A stretch of 64,000 nucleotides of DNA, taken from the NCBI GenBank assembly GCA_025201345.1, contig JAIXMG010000009.1:310001-374000 (forward strand), written 5' to 3'. Below, piece by piece: positions 1 through 9,820 of this stretch. The position numbers and the translations under genes are program-made. Source of the DNA: Thamnidium elegans (taxonomy: Eukaryota > Mucoromycota > Mucoromycetes > Mucorales > Mucoraceae). Every line of letters begins with the position of its first letter. Positions within the stretch are counted from its first letter, which is position 1. Below the pieces are notes generated by a model. That model ran no database searches. It saw nothing but the letters and a program-made list of their open reading frames with translations, and was not told the origin of the DNA.

Positions 1-1655
1 GAAGAAACAGTTGATCTCTTTTTTTCCATTGGTAATTTAAATAAAGATTCGTCACTATCACTGTTACTTTGGTCTTCTTCTTCTTCGTCATCGTCATCAC
101 TTACATCACTAGCACAAGTGACAGTTCTTAAATGAGTAGGTTGAGTAGGTTGAGTAGGTGGATTGGATACCAATGATTTGCTGGTAGAAGATCTACGGTC
201 TTCTTCGATGGGAATAATTCTAGGTCCGTGCAAAAGCTTATCTAATAAAATATTTGAAAATTCTTTCTTGTTTGCTAATAAAGACGATTTAGCATCAACC
301 CAATTGACTTCTTGTGGTTCCAAAAATAAGCGAGAAGAATCTAGATTTTCAGCGAAATTTAAAGAAAGTTGATTATTGATATCATCTAATAAATTAGAAG
401 GTTTTCCATATAATTTAAAGGCGTTAAAAGTAGCGAATAACCATTGAACTAAATCATTTGTATTTGAAGTCATTAATAGAGCACTAGAAGAATCACTAAT
501 AAGTTGTTGATTTTTGTATAAACTTCCTTCTAATTTAAATATGGTAGCCATATTAATTAATTTTGGTGATTCTGGATATACTGTGTAAGCTTGTACCACG
601 TTCTTCAATGTCATTACAGGATGCTTTGATTTTTTGGACTCAAAAAACAAGACTTGCCCATTGGTTTGAATCAACTTTTTACTAAATAATTTCTTTTCTA
701 TTCTGGTATTGGATACAACCGACCAAAACTTTTTCCATCCAGTTGAACCAGGAAATCGAACCTGCACAAAGCCTTCCATTTTTAGTAATTGTTGGTTATT
801 TAAAATTGAATTGAATTGCGGTCTTGTAATAAAAGCTCTTGTATAGATCTCTTGCAAATGAGAACATTCAAAACACGAAAGTCGAATAGCAATAATCCAT
901 TTAGCTAAATTATCTACATCACTTGCTTGTAAAATAAATCGATTAGCGCCAGCGGAATTTAAAGAAAATAAATTGGTTCTAGTTTCAACAGTTAAACAGT
1001 TTTCAATTTTTACTGTAGAATCAGTTATATTAATATATTGTGGGTAAACTTCTTTTAAGTTGGTTGCTGAGTTATCCCATAATGTTAATACTGGTCCACA
1101 TAATTCAACATACCAAGGACTCCATTTTTTTGTTTCACATTGAGTACCATTCGAATTTAAATCATTTCTCTTTTGTAAATAGCCTTCCATATAAACTTTT
1201 TCTGTATAGCTTGTTATTAAATCATCTACTTTTTTAAACTCGCTAGGTGGGAATAACATTGTATCTGAATTTGACTTTTGTGGTTTAACAAATCGGCTAG
1301 GTCTCTTTTGTGAGGTATTGGTTTGAACATAATTTCTTATCGACACTGGTCTTTTTAATTCGGTTGTTGCCATGGTAACCATTTCTTCAGGCTCTTCAGT
1401 ATATTCTATTGGTTCTCTATTATTATTATTACTGTCGTCATGGTCTCTATAATCGTCGTCATGGGAACTAGTATGCCAATCAGGTTGGTTTAACCCATAC
1501 TTTTCCAAGTACAGTAATCGAGAACGTCTACGGGTTGCCATTGAAACCTTTCTTCTGGTTGGTTTGGTTTTTGGTTTCCTTCCTGTTGTTGAGACACTTG
1601 CGTTATCTGAATCTACTTCCATATTGTCATTGTCTAAATAACGACGACCTGACAT
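1..1655 (-). CDS. Caf120/Skg3-like protein with two PH-like domains (C-terminus beyond the window)
   Basis: An uninterrupted reading frame of about 551 codons starts at the ATG at 1655 and is still open at base 1. Residues 1-60 are basic and acidic low complexity (RRK and RRRRSR clusters). A PH-like domain begins near residue 154 (motif MEGYLQKR, then KKWSPWYVEL) and a second near residue 291 (KMEGFVQVRFPG, then GWKKFWSVV). An acidic Asp/Glu/Ser tract lies close to the window edge. This two-PH layout is that of fungal Caf120/Skg3, which associates with the CCR4-NOT deadenylase and with sites of polarised growth. The assignment rests on domain pattern and motif resemblance; a different fungal PH protein is possible. 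No intron is seen. The first ATG follows an A-rich leader. Confidence 0.72.
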   Translation of the reverse strand, partial: MSGRRYLDNDNMEVDSDNASVSTTGRKPKTKPTRRKVSMATRRRSRLLYLEKYGLNQPDWHTSSHDDDYRDHDDSNNNNREPIEYTEEPEEMVTMATTELKRPVSIRNYVQTNTSQKRPSRFVKPQKSNSDTMLFPPSEFKKVDDLITSYTEKVYMEGYLQKRNDLNSNGTQCETKKWSPWYVELCGPVLTLWDNSATNLKEVYPQYINITDSTVKIENCLTVETRTNLFSLNSAGANRFILQASDVDNLAKWIIAIRLSCFECSHLQEIYTRAFITRPQFNSILNNQQLLKMEGFVQVRFPGSTGWKKFWSVVSNTRIEKKLFSKKLIQTNGQVLFFESKKSKHPVMTLKNVVQAYTVYPESPKLINMATIFKLEGSLYKNQQLISDSSSALLMTSNTNDLVQWLFATFNAFKLYGKPSNLLDDINNQLSLNFAENLDSSRLFLEPQEVNWVDAKSSLLANKKEFSNILLDKLLHGPRIIPIEEDRRSSTSKSLVSNPPTQPTQPTHLRTVTCASDVSDDDDEEEEDQSNSDSDESLFKLPMEKKRSTVS

Positions 1656-3015
1656 TGAAGAAGTAAAAAGAAAAAGAAAAAAGGTATATAATATTTATAT
1701 TTTAATAAAAAGGGAAGAAGAAGAAAAAAAAAGATTTTTTAAAAAAAAAAAAGTATTTTTAAAAATATTAAGTCAGGTGAGTCAGTGAAAAAGAAATAAG
1801 GAGAAAGAAATAATATTGGTCTATTCCGAACATTTTAAATAATAATAACAAAAAGTCATTCTGTTGTCATTACAATTTTTTTGGGTAATGTTTTTTTTTA
1901 CACAAAAATATATTCAATTGATAGTTTTTTTTAGTCTTTTGCACCATGTTACAAAGAAGCAAAGAAAAAAACATGAGTTTGAAATAAGACATGTGATTTT
2001 TTTTTCGATTTCTACTACATTAATCCACATGCTAAAAGACTATATTATATATTAATTATGGTTGACGTACCTACTATATATTTGTTACTTTGCACCCACC
2101 CCCTTTACTTTTTTTTTGCTTGTCGGTAAGAAGTTGCTTTAAAGTTCCACTATTTATATTAAAGCGAGCCAAAAAAAGAAAAGGGGGTTCTCTCTATCTC
2201 TTTCTCTCTCTTTGTAACAATCAACCCTCAATTAGTTAAATATTTTACCTGTATCAGGTTACTCACTCTCCACATGCAAGTCTCTCTGAGCTCTAATACG
2301 TCCGTGTGATATTTGCAGATCCTATTGATCTGCAGGTTTGATACAATAGATCAAGCGTTATTGAAAATTGTCTCCAGAATGCACAGTTTAAATACCGCGT
2401 TTAGAACCTATGTAAAACCAATGTGTCAAAAAAATTATGAACCGAGGCATCTCGACCACATTTTAATTTCTATATTTCATCCAAAGGTTAGATCTGTCAC
2501 AGAAAGAGAAAGTGTGAACAGTTACTTTTATTATAGTTACTTTTTCTCGTAGTGCCTATCCCAAACCAATAAAATTTCTTTAAATTGTAGTGGCATACTG
2601 ATATAACAAAGTGAAATTAAACCAATAAGATCTTTGTACCTTTTTTTTTTCATTTATCGAACACCACCTTTCTACTGCAGAACTGAGAAATAAGGTACAA
2701 ATATTAGACAGCTACGTTGTACGAGTGTCCAAAGGTGGCGGCTTACAAGGGTATGTAAAAACTAATATCAATAAACCAGAAGCTTAAAAAAGAGGAAAAT
2801 GTATACAATTCCCACAAATTATTGGCACAGACTGAATTGATCTTTATCATAATTTTTTATTTTTAAAATAGCTCACTTTATTGCTGGCTGGCACCAGTCG
2901 TGACTGCCCTAATTAGTGGTTGATCTTTTGAAGCTGTACAGCAACTTTTTTTAAATAGAGTCCAGGCAAAATAGAAGACCGTGTATCTTTTATTTTATTT
3001 ATTTTTTCACATATA
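1656..3015. other. Intergenic region between divergent CAF120-like and CLASP genes
   Basis: No convincing gene. Homopolymer A/T runs lie next to the CAF120-like start and a CT-rich tract at about 2190-2215. A perfect 8-bp stem hairpin (TGCAGATC-5-GATCTGCA) sits at 2314-2334. A few short coding-like stretches (for example around 2340-2500 and 2670-2740) do not assemble into a recognisable protein. This is the bidirectional promoter space of the two flanking genes. Confidence 0.5.
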
Positions 3016-5626
3016 ATGAATACCTTGTCTAAAATGTCTAATACAGAAGTAAATTGATGTTTCGTGCAATTATCTAGCAACAAAATGTAACTAAATATAC
3101 GTGTATATATTTTAATTAATAGATTGCCTCCAATAAGAGTGTCGAAAAAGAATTTGAAAAAGTAAACAGAATCTTTCAGGGAAAAGAAAATGAATCAAAT
3201 TGGGAAGAACGAGACGGTTTAATAAAGCAATTGGGAGACATGTTAAATTCAACCAATGTCAGCGAGTACAAAGAGGTCATTGTACGTGGCTTTCATTCAG
3301 AAATTACTGGCATCATAAAATCTGTAAGTATAAAAGTAAAGAATAAAAATATATATTATTGACCACTTTTCAATAGATTCACAGTTTAAGAACATCAGTT
3401 GCAATAGCCGCTTTATTACTTGTATCTACTATCAGTATCACTCTTGGAAGTATACTCGACCATTACACTATGGAAATTATTCTCAGTAACTTAATGAAGT
3501 GTAGCGTAGTTACCAAAAAATTAATATCAACAAAAGTTATGGAAGTCACAATAGTCTTCTTATCAAATACACCCTTCTATCCGAAAATGATAACAATGTT
3601 ATGCAACTCCATGAAAGAAAAGAATGTGCAACTTAGGCAACTTTGCTGTACTTACATACAAACAATATTAAAAACTCACGGATCGCAAGAATCTGTAAGA
3701 GCAATTGTCGAGAAATCAGATACCTCTTTTTCAATAGACAATTTTTTAAAGAAAGAGCTTGTGGATGCCTCTCCAACTGTAAGAGATGCTTGTCGATCCT
3801 TATATTGGACCTATTCTCAGTACTGGCCTGAAAAGGCAAAAAGGTAAGTTTCTTTGAAATGATTTTACTACTTATTTACTAAATATTTTTATTTTGTTTT
3901 TAGAGTATACGATATGCTCGATTTACCAACACAAAAAGCATTGGGACGATCTAAGCCCATGGAATGTATTTCATCAGCCACCTCATCCACAAGACTGGTT
4001 AAAACCCCATTATTGAAGCGATCTGCCTCTGAGCGATCATCTGTATCCAAAAATACAAGCGTACCTCTCTCTTCTCGAGCTGTTCCAGTTAAACGTTCGC
4101 CCTCTTTTCCTGGTCCCGGTTCATCTTCCTTTTCTGGTTTATCTTCTTTGCCAAGTTATGCTCGACCCGTAGCACCGAAAAGTACGCTAATTAGGTCTAT
4201 TTCTTCACCAGTAGCGCCAAAGCGTGTACCTACTTTATCCAAGCAATTGAAGCAAAAACCAGCTGCAACAGCAACTACATTAAAGACAACAGCGGCCACT
4301 ACAGCAGTAAAAACAACGACAGCCGCAAAATCACTCCCAATAACAGCTGCAAAAGTAACAGCAACAACAACAACAACATCCTCAACTACAGCAACAACCT
4401 TAACAGCAACTTCAACGACATTGAACAAATCCCTTTTGTCTCATAGACCTTCACTTTCTCAACGAAAAGAGGATTTGGAAGCAATGTCTCTTTTAAGTAT
4501 GTTGAAGGATAATAGCTCACATATCAAAAGTAAAGGTATTCGTCTCTTAGCAGAACGCATAAAGGATGTCCCCTATGAACCCACTTTAACAACAACACTC
4601 CCGAGCAATGTTCCAAAGAAGATTGACATATTACCTCTTTTAATGGATCTCTTGTCACGAAAAGAATTTGATAGCGAAATACACCAAACATTAATGTGCT
4701 GGGAATGTATTACTAGTATCTTTACTAATATATTCTCCCTTCGCCATTACGGCCCGACATTAATCATCGCAGATCAACAACAAAGGCAATATCCCAACTC
4801 TGATAAAAGGATGAAGGTCTGGAAGACTTACAGTAAAGGACTTCGACGTTTAAAAATGTTCTTAAAACGAAATGACACATTGCTTGCTGAGCGATTATTA
4901 TCTATTTTAACATCTGTTAAGAGCACAGAACAAAAGTTGTTGGATGCTAGTATTAAACACGATTTGCGATTAAATCCTTCACACCAAGGAAGTTTAGAGG
5001 TTGGATTATTAAAGTGGATGAACGAGTTGTTGCACGATTATATCGGATTACCTGAAGATGAGGACGAAGAGCTGTTGGTTGAAGGTTCTGACTGGTTAGA
5101 TAATTCTGATGGCATCATTGCAGAACAATGGTTTGATACCAGTGCTCACATGAAATCATACGTTTCGTTTGTAGTTGATATGTTGTTTGAAACAAACGAG
5201 AATGATGAAAAATACCCTTTGCTTTGTTGCATGATCCGCAACCTGAAGCTTGCCAATCAAAAGGTCTTCGAAAGAGAATTAGATCAGCTCGATCGAAAGC
5301 AAAAGATCATGATTGAAGACGCCTTGATCGTCGATTCAAGGTCCTTGTCAAGGGACGATGAATATTCAGTCCTCTTTGAGGCTGAATATTCCGTCCCTTG
5401 CGAGGCTGAAAATATACCACCGGCATCATCTTGCAAAAGAAAAATGCCGTCATCGGTTGATGCAGATGTGGATGAGCCACGTCAAAAGATGACGAAAATA
5501 AATGGAGATGCAGTGAATACTGTATCTCCAGTACAAAGCATAGCGATTGAATCGCCAAAAAGAAAGGCAGATTCGTTGGCACAGGAATCTGCCCTTTACA
5601 ACAAGCGAAGAAAAAGCTGTTCCTAA
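3016..5626 (+). CDS. CLASP-family microtubule plus-end protein
   Basis: Four exons: 3016-3048, 3123-3323, 3377-3843 and 3904-5626, joined at GT-AG introns of 53-74 bp, give 807 residues. The N-terminal part (residues 12 to about 235) is a CLASP-type TOG/HEAT domain, with the family signature NWEERDGLIKQLGDML followed by TSVAIAALLLVSTIS and TVRDACRSLYW. A long basic Ser/Thr/Pro-rich linker follows, with repeated TTA/TTT tracts (about 4260-4430). A second helical domain (about 4480-5280) and a basic C-terminus (KRRKSCS) complete it. CLASP/Stu1 proteins bind tubulin, rescue microtubules and act at the spindle and cortex. The start is the ATG that splices in frame to the TOG domain. An extra upstream exon cannot be excluded. 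A strong inverted repeat lies inside the last exon (5349-5400). Confidence 0.85.
5349..5400. repeat. Inverted repeat (hairpin) inside the CLASP last exon
   Basis: The arms CAAGGGACGATGAATATTCAG (first 20 bases at 5349-5368) and CTGAATATTCCGTCCCTTG (5382-5400) are complementary apart from a small bulge. The stem of about 19 bp has a loop of about 12 nt. The repeat is translated in frame, producing the doubled EYSV(L/P) peptide. Confidence 0.8.
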
Positions 5627-5861
5627 AATATATAAAATAAAAAAAAAAAGTAAAATTAAAAACATCAAAAAAAATAAGGACTTCGACCTATATTTATCTA
5701 CTTTATCATTATTAGTATTACTATTCAGTTTGCTTTAAATCTCTCTTTCGGATGTTCTTTGCGAAAAATAGATATAAGAAAATGGAGGCAGTAACCCCTT
5801 TTACTGGGATTGGTTTTCTACACTCAAAGTAAGAATAAAAGTTAATTTTATTATAGTTACA

Positions 5862-6127
5862 GTAGCGGCTCTATTTAAGGGTGGATTTCTCTAGGACGTC
5901 TTCGGTCAGTCCCCTACTTTAATACCATTATCTCCACTATTCAATTTAAAGGTGGAATCCAATTTCACAAAAATACGAAATAGAGCTGAAAATACATATA
6001 CCCTTTTTCTTTTTTTGGAAATAACTAATAAAACATACTATGTTCTGTGACAAGGTGATTATATATCTAGCTATAAATGCTGTGCAGGTTTTTTTTTTTG
6101 CCTACTCTTAGATAGAGCCGCCACTAC
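5862..6127. mobile_element. MITE-like element with about 25-bp terminal inverted repeats (family 2)
   Basis: The left end GTAGCGGCTCTATTTAAGG at 5862 matches the reverse complement of the right end at 6105-6127 (GTAGTGGCGGCTCTATCTAAG) with few mismatches. The element is 266 bp and non-coding, which fits a miniature inverted-repeat transposable element. A second, shorter copy of the end sequence lies at 19694-19755. No transposase was found inside, and flanking target duplications were not resolved by eye. Confidence 0.6.
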
Positions 6128-6309
6128 ATTACGGTAATAAAGTATGTTATCCCGATAAGGATATAGCAATGAACAAAAATATAAGGGTTACAACGGGAAA
6201 AGATATTGATTAGATTGTGAGTAAAGGTGGTGAGACAAAGTATAGTAAAAAGGAACCATGTTTTTTGTTTAGTCCCCCCATTTTAGATCCTGAAAAAACC
6301 CAAATCGAT

Positions 6310-6715
6310 AAAAAAAAATGACCTTACACCTTTTTGAAGCATTGGTGTCTCTGTTCCATAACAAAGTTTTACAATTAGTACAACGAAGAACCTTGTTATT
6401 AGACTGGAGACGAACGTTGCTTTTGTTTTTACAAGTGTTACAGACCTAGATAATTCGTTTTATATTGTGTAGCTTGTTATTATGAAAGTATTATGTACTT
6501 ACGACAGACATTCTAAATTCGTTCATGTCCAGCAGATATAATTCTCCAAATTTTTCTCGTCTTCAAACATTTTTGTAAACTAAAGAGGTTACACCATGCT
6601 GATGACCTTTAAAGTTATTGCCATGAAAACTGGTAAATACATGGTTTCTACCAGAACCAACTGCGCAAGGCCTAAAATACACATAGTTATAAAAAGTTCG
6701 GTTACCCTCGGCATT
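6310..6715 (-). pseudogene. Decayed Fanzor/TnpB-like nuclease, C-terminal part (copy 1)
   Basis: On the minus strand a block ending LLDMNEFRMSV resembles the RuvC-II-side motif of TnpB/Fanzor proteins. It is followed by an intron of about 65 bp (GTAAGTAC ... CTAG), then VCNTCK and RCTNCK (two CxxC pairs of a zinc ribbon), then WNRDTNASK, the RuvC-III block with its catalytic Asp. A TGA interrupts the frame upstream of DMNEF. The preceding sequence (GSGRNHVFTSFHGNN) aligns with the same part of copy 2 at 22.4 kb. No upstream RuvC-I is present, so this is a truncated relic. TnpB/Fanzor proteins are RNA-guided DNA nucleases carried by mobile elements. The family assignment comes from motif order and spacing. 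Confidence 0.62.
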
Positions 6716-6906
6716 CAAAATTAATCGAATTAGATGCAAAATTCAACATTTCTGTTATATCACCCCTTTCTATGATTATACGGCCAAATTAGAGGCCAAA
6801 AAAATTAATTAGTGGAGTGTGGTTTATACCAAACGTGTTTAATTTGTGACCCTTTTTTTCTTTTTCTTTCTACTTCTTTCTCTCTTTCCCATTTTTTTTT
6901 GGTAGA

Positions 6907-7804
6907 ATGGGACGTACTAAATTAGTGAAACGAACTGCACGTAAGCACTTTTTAGAACGTTATGGTTCAGAAAAAGTTTTGAGTGAGTTATCTCGAGAAG
7001 ATTATAAGTTGTTAACAACGAAAACGAGACGTTGTTACTCGGAAAATAATACTGCGGTAGAAGAAGTAAAAGAACTTCGATTTAGCGTAGCTCAAGTAGA
7101 AGCATTAACAAACGCTTCACAAGAGTTTGTTCTAGAATTGTATAAGAAATTTGCAACTGAAAATGGGTTTCCTGAATTAATCGATCAGGTAAAGAATAAA
7201 TCTTCAATTATTGAATCTACTACTTGTGAAGCTGATAATACTCCACTCGATGATGACCCTGAAATTCGAAAAAGATTCAGGCAACAAACATCGCAAGACA
7301 GACATTTAAGTAAGTATTTATTTATACGTCTATATAAATATGAAAATAATATACAGTTGACACTTCTTTTTTATACCTGTGTATATAGATCTTTTGAGGA
7401 ATGGACCAACAACACATAGAATAGATTCTGAAGGAGTAGAAAAACATTTAGAATTAGAGACCACAAAACCTTTACGAACAAAAGAATTATATGTTAGTTC
7501 TGTTCTTCCTTCTTTTTCCAGTAACGACGATACGCACACTGAAGCTGGTTCAAATCATGGATCGAAGAATGCATATTCTACTGGTTCTGAGGGATCTAAG
7601 CGTAGTCAAGGATCACTTCATTCACTCTCGACGAGCCACGGTTCACCTCAATCACAAGCTACAAATCAAGGCTCGCCTCGTTCACAAGATGCAAGCCAAG
7701 GATCAAAACTTTCAAACCGTAGTGATAGTAATAATAGTGATACTAACAGTAAAAAAAATAATACTTTAGATCCTGCTGAAGAAGACTTTTCCATCCAAGC
7801 TTAA
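6907..7804 (+). CDS. Unidentified protein, possibly histone-fold-like, with Ser/Gln-rich tail
   Basis: Two exons, 6907-7309 and 7389-7804, join across a GTAAGT...ATAG intron to give 272 residues. The N-terminal about 95 residues are basic and helical (MGRTKLVKRTARKHFLERYG, then RFSVAQVEALTNASQEFVLELY). Helix lengths and hydrophobic spacing are reminiscent of a histone-fold or similar small helical domain, but I cannot name the family. The C-terminal 100 residues are low complexity, with a recurring GSxxSQ/GSxxS pattern and an acidic end. A pyrimidine-rich stretch precedes the ATG, as at other real starts here. It could be a chromatin or nuclear protein, but that is speculation. Confidence 0.62.
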
Positions 7805-7824
7805 CAAAAGAACGTGGAAAATCC

Positions 7825-7989
7825 GTGCAAAATATATTTTGCACCAATTCTGTGTAATTTTTTGCGATTTGGGGATATCTCCAAAATTACATAATTTTGG
7901 TGTTAATTCGATATATACATTTAAAAACATATTATTCATGCTCATCTTAAATAAAGTCATTTTGTGCAAAATATATTTTTTTATTTAAT
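7825..7989. repeat. 20-bp perfect palindrome and related repeat, possible mariner terminal repeat
   Basis: GTGCAAAATATATTTTGCAC at 7825-7844 is a perfect 20-bp palindrome. The same half, GTGCAAAATATATTTT, recurs at 7974-7989 next to the Tc1/mariner relic. Between them, CCAAAATTA-CA-TAATTTTGG (7881-7900) forms another near-perfect hairpin. These look like remnants of terminal repeats of the neighbouring element, but no matching right end was found. Confidence 0.45.
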
Positions 7990-8049
7990 ATTAAAAGTAT
8001 GCTATTTAAAAATGTGCAAATACGCAGCAACATTTATTAATTAGTATCA

Positions 8050-8530
8050 GTAGAAGAAGTACTTGCTTGTTAGTTACTTGATGCAACCGAAGAACCAGAA
8101 GTTGACGACGACCCTACCGATAATAAGCCAACACCAAAAGATACGACTACTGCTCATTCTATCAAGTTTATGAACGAGCTTCTTAGTGTAATGGATCTTG
8201 ATGAAACTTTCAAAGGAAATTACATCGTTATGGATAATGCTTCTATTCATAAATCCAAGCCGATATTACGGAAAATTGAAAGTAAAGGCTACAAAGGCAT
8301 ATATCTACCTCCTTATCTACCTGAATTGAACCCCATTGAACAATTCTGGGCAATAGTTAAAGGAAAAGTGAAGCGTGATCGGCTTATGAGTGAAGAAATT
8401 TATCTAATAGGATTGGCGATGCCTGTAATGATGTACTCATCAGTGATCTTCATAGCTTTTGTAGCCACTCTAAACGCCAAAACATTAAATGCTATAATAA
8501 AACACCGTTCTAATATACACATGTCTCTTT
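8050..8530 (+). pseudogene. Tc1/mariner (DDE) transposase relic
   Basis: The frame beginning near 8088 encodes the end of a DDE endonuclease. NYIVMDNASIHK carries the second catalytic Asp, and YLPPYLPELNPIEQFW carries the third acidic residue, a pattern typical of Tc1/mariner-IS630 transposases in fungi. A TAG lies just upstream, in the VLAC*LLDA segment. After about 8400 the protein continues in another frame (IGDACNDVLISDL), so there is at least one frameshift. The first catalytic Asp and the helix-turn-helix N-terminus are missing. The copy is therefore inactive. Confidence 0.82.
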
Positions 8531-8566
8531 TTTATTTTTTAAACAACAAACATCTGTGAATATCCC

Positions 8567-8592
8567 TTTGGTCGTAGTCGTAGTCGTAGTCG
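8567..8592. repeat. Short tandem hexamer (GTCGTA)n
   Basis: About four copies of GTCGTA in a row (GGTCGTAGTCGTAGTCGTAGTCGC) separate the mariner relic from the next relic. Confidence 0.8.
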
Positions 8593-8694
8593 CTTTTAGA
8601 AGTTGTTTTTGTCCAAACAATGGAAAAAAGCTAAAAGGATGTCCAGTGAAGGTATGAATCTCATTTCGCTGAATATGTCATTAATTAACTTTTA

Positions 8695-8970
8695 TTCCCA
8701 AGATACAAATTAATTTACTTTACCATGGAGCTGGAGGCCTGGCTCTGATTTAATGAGCAAGATGTTATTAAATGATCCCACGGCTGTGAACTTGGTTGTG
8801 CAATCATTATTAGGTAGTATACTTGTCTATTATAAATGCACTAGCTTTTAATACGTATAATATATTATAGGTACAGACATTCCAGCAAACAGTTATGCTG
8901 TAACCTCAAATGAGTGGACGGATGGTACAAGGTCTGACGTCGTTTACGCAGCTGAAGGCAAACTGTAGAG
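8695..8970 (+). pseudogene. Relic of a PD-(D/E)XK-like mobile-element protein
   Basis: Spliced across a GTAGTATAC...TATAG intron, the plus strand reads PWSWRPGSDLMSKMLLNDP, then QSLLGTDIPANSYAV, then NEWTDGTRSDVVY before a stop at about 8968. The W-(x)DG-(T/S)-R-(S/T)-D-V-(V/L)-Y block resembles the nuclease-core Asp region of a PD-(D/E)XK-like family that is repeated in Mucorales genomes. The following ExQ half is absent. The frame breaks upstream (a short CPNNGKKLKG piece at about 8610-8650). The family recognition is from memory of motif style, so it is tentative. Confidence 0.4.
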
Positions 8971-9006
8971 AAAAACTTTGATTAACACAGAGAAATTAAC
9001 GTTTTT

Positions 9007-9117
9007 CTTAGGGACCACGCCGCACTTTCTTAGGGACCACGGTGGACTCCCATATAGATAGTGAGGATCGGGTACCCCATGGTCCGTAAGAGTATGTCAC
9101 ATCACGGTGGTCCCTAA
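9007..9117 (+). mobile_element. MITE family 1, copy A (CTTAGGGACCAC terminal repeats)
   Basis: This 111-bp segment begins CTTAGGGACCAC, repeats TTAGGGACCAC internally at about 9030, and ends GGTGGTCCCTAA. Its interior is nearly identical, in inverted orientation, to copy B at 9734-9820. The same termini bound copy C at 47130-47310. It is non-coding. The TTAGGG string is part of the terminal repeat, not a telomeric array. Confidence 0.72.
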
Positions 9118-9187
9118 TATCAGACCAAACAGTAATTGATCATTTTTTATATAAATAGTAAGTTATTCTTCATCCGAAGAGAGAATG

Positions 9188-9733
9188 TTAACATAATTTA
9201 TACTTTTTGATCAATGAGTATGTTTTCTTATGTTTTGGAAACTGGCCAAAAATATTCCAAGTTACTTTAAAAAGAGAAGAATAAGTTTTATCAACACTAA
9301 AATACAGTTTTTGGATGGGAGGGTACTTAAATTGTAAATTGTCTAATTTAACAGCGTGCCAATGTACATTTAATGAATTCTGAAGAATAAAAGGTTGTAC
9401 TTTCACTTTAAGTTTTACTGGAGCTTTGAGTGGTAAGTAAGTAAATGGTTCGTCTGCAAATGATGTGAAGGAAGGTTCGTTGTAAATACATACAGGTAAA
9501 TCGTAAGCATCAGCAACAATTTGAGCACATTCAGACGTCTTAAACCAGACAAGCGACGTATTACATTTTGCATCTAAGCCAGCCTTAATATATTCTTCTA
9601 AATTGACAGTGTCGAAATCGAAGAATCTTGAATACGCATCTTTGTTAGCATCTAAAGCTACAAGCATGTCCTTCTTGATATCTTTATATCTATTTTCATC
9701 ACCATAGCGTAAATAGGATATAGCTCTATACAA
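9188..9733 (-). pseudogene. OTU-family cysteine protease relic, cut at the catalytic cysteine
   Basis: The minus-strand frame reads SLYRAISYLRYGDE, an OTU motif normally preceded by DGNC. It continues with a helical segment, then DAYDLPVCIYN, and ends with QNSLNVHWHAVKL, whose His matches the catalytic His of OTU proteases. The open frame continues upstream only into MITE copy B, and there is no plausible ATG. The residue in the catalytic Cys position is Ser, contributed by the last codon of the MITE. OTU domains remove ubiquitin and also ride on several eukaryotic transposons and viruses. Here it lies between two inverted MITE copies, in transposon debris. It is inactive as it stands. Confidence 0.6.
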
Positions 9734-9820
9734 ACTCTTACGGACCACGGGGCACCCGATTCTCACTATCCCTATGGGAGTCCACCGTGGTCCCTTAGAA
9801 AGTACGCCATGGCCCCTAAG
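9734..9820 (-). mobile_element. MITE family 1, copy B (inverted relative to copy A, one end missing)
   Basis: The reverse complement of 9734-9820 matches copy A (9007-9095) almost base for base, through CTTAGGGGCCATG...GGTCCGTAAGAGT. It lacks the final GGTGGTCCCTAA end. It ends exactly where the OTU reading frame resumes. Confidence 0.7.

Noticed and set aside
2313..2552. Possible first exon of CLASP
   Set aside because: It needs a non-ATG start, shows no TOG-like sequence, and does not splice in frame as simply as the ATG at 3016.
4156..4428. Minus-strand Val/Ala-rich frame inside CLASP
   Set aside because: Shadow of the Thr-rich ACA/ACC linker of CLASP.
9007..9117. TTAGGG strings suggesting interstitial telomeric repeats
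   Set aside because: Only single TTAGGGACCAC boxes occur, always as part of inverted terminal repeats; there is no tandem array.
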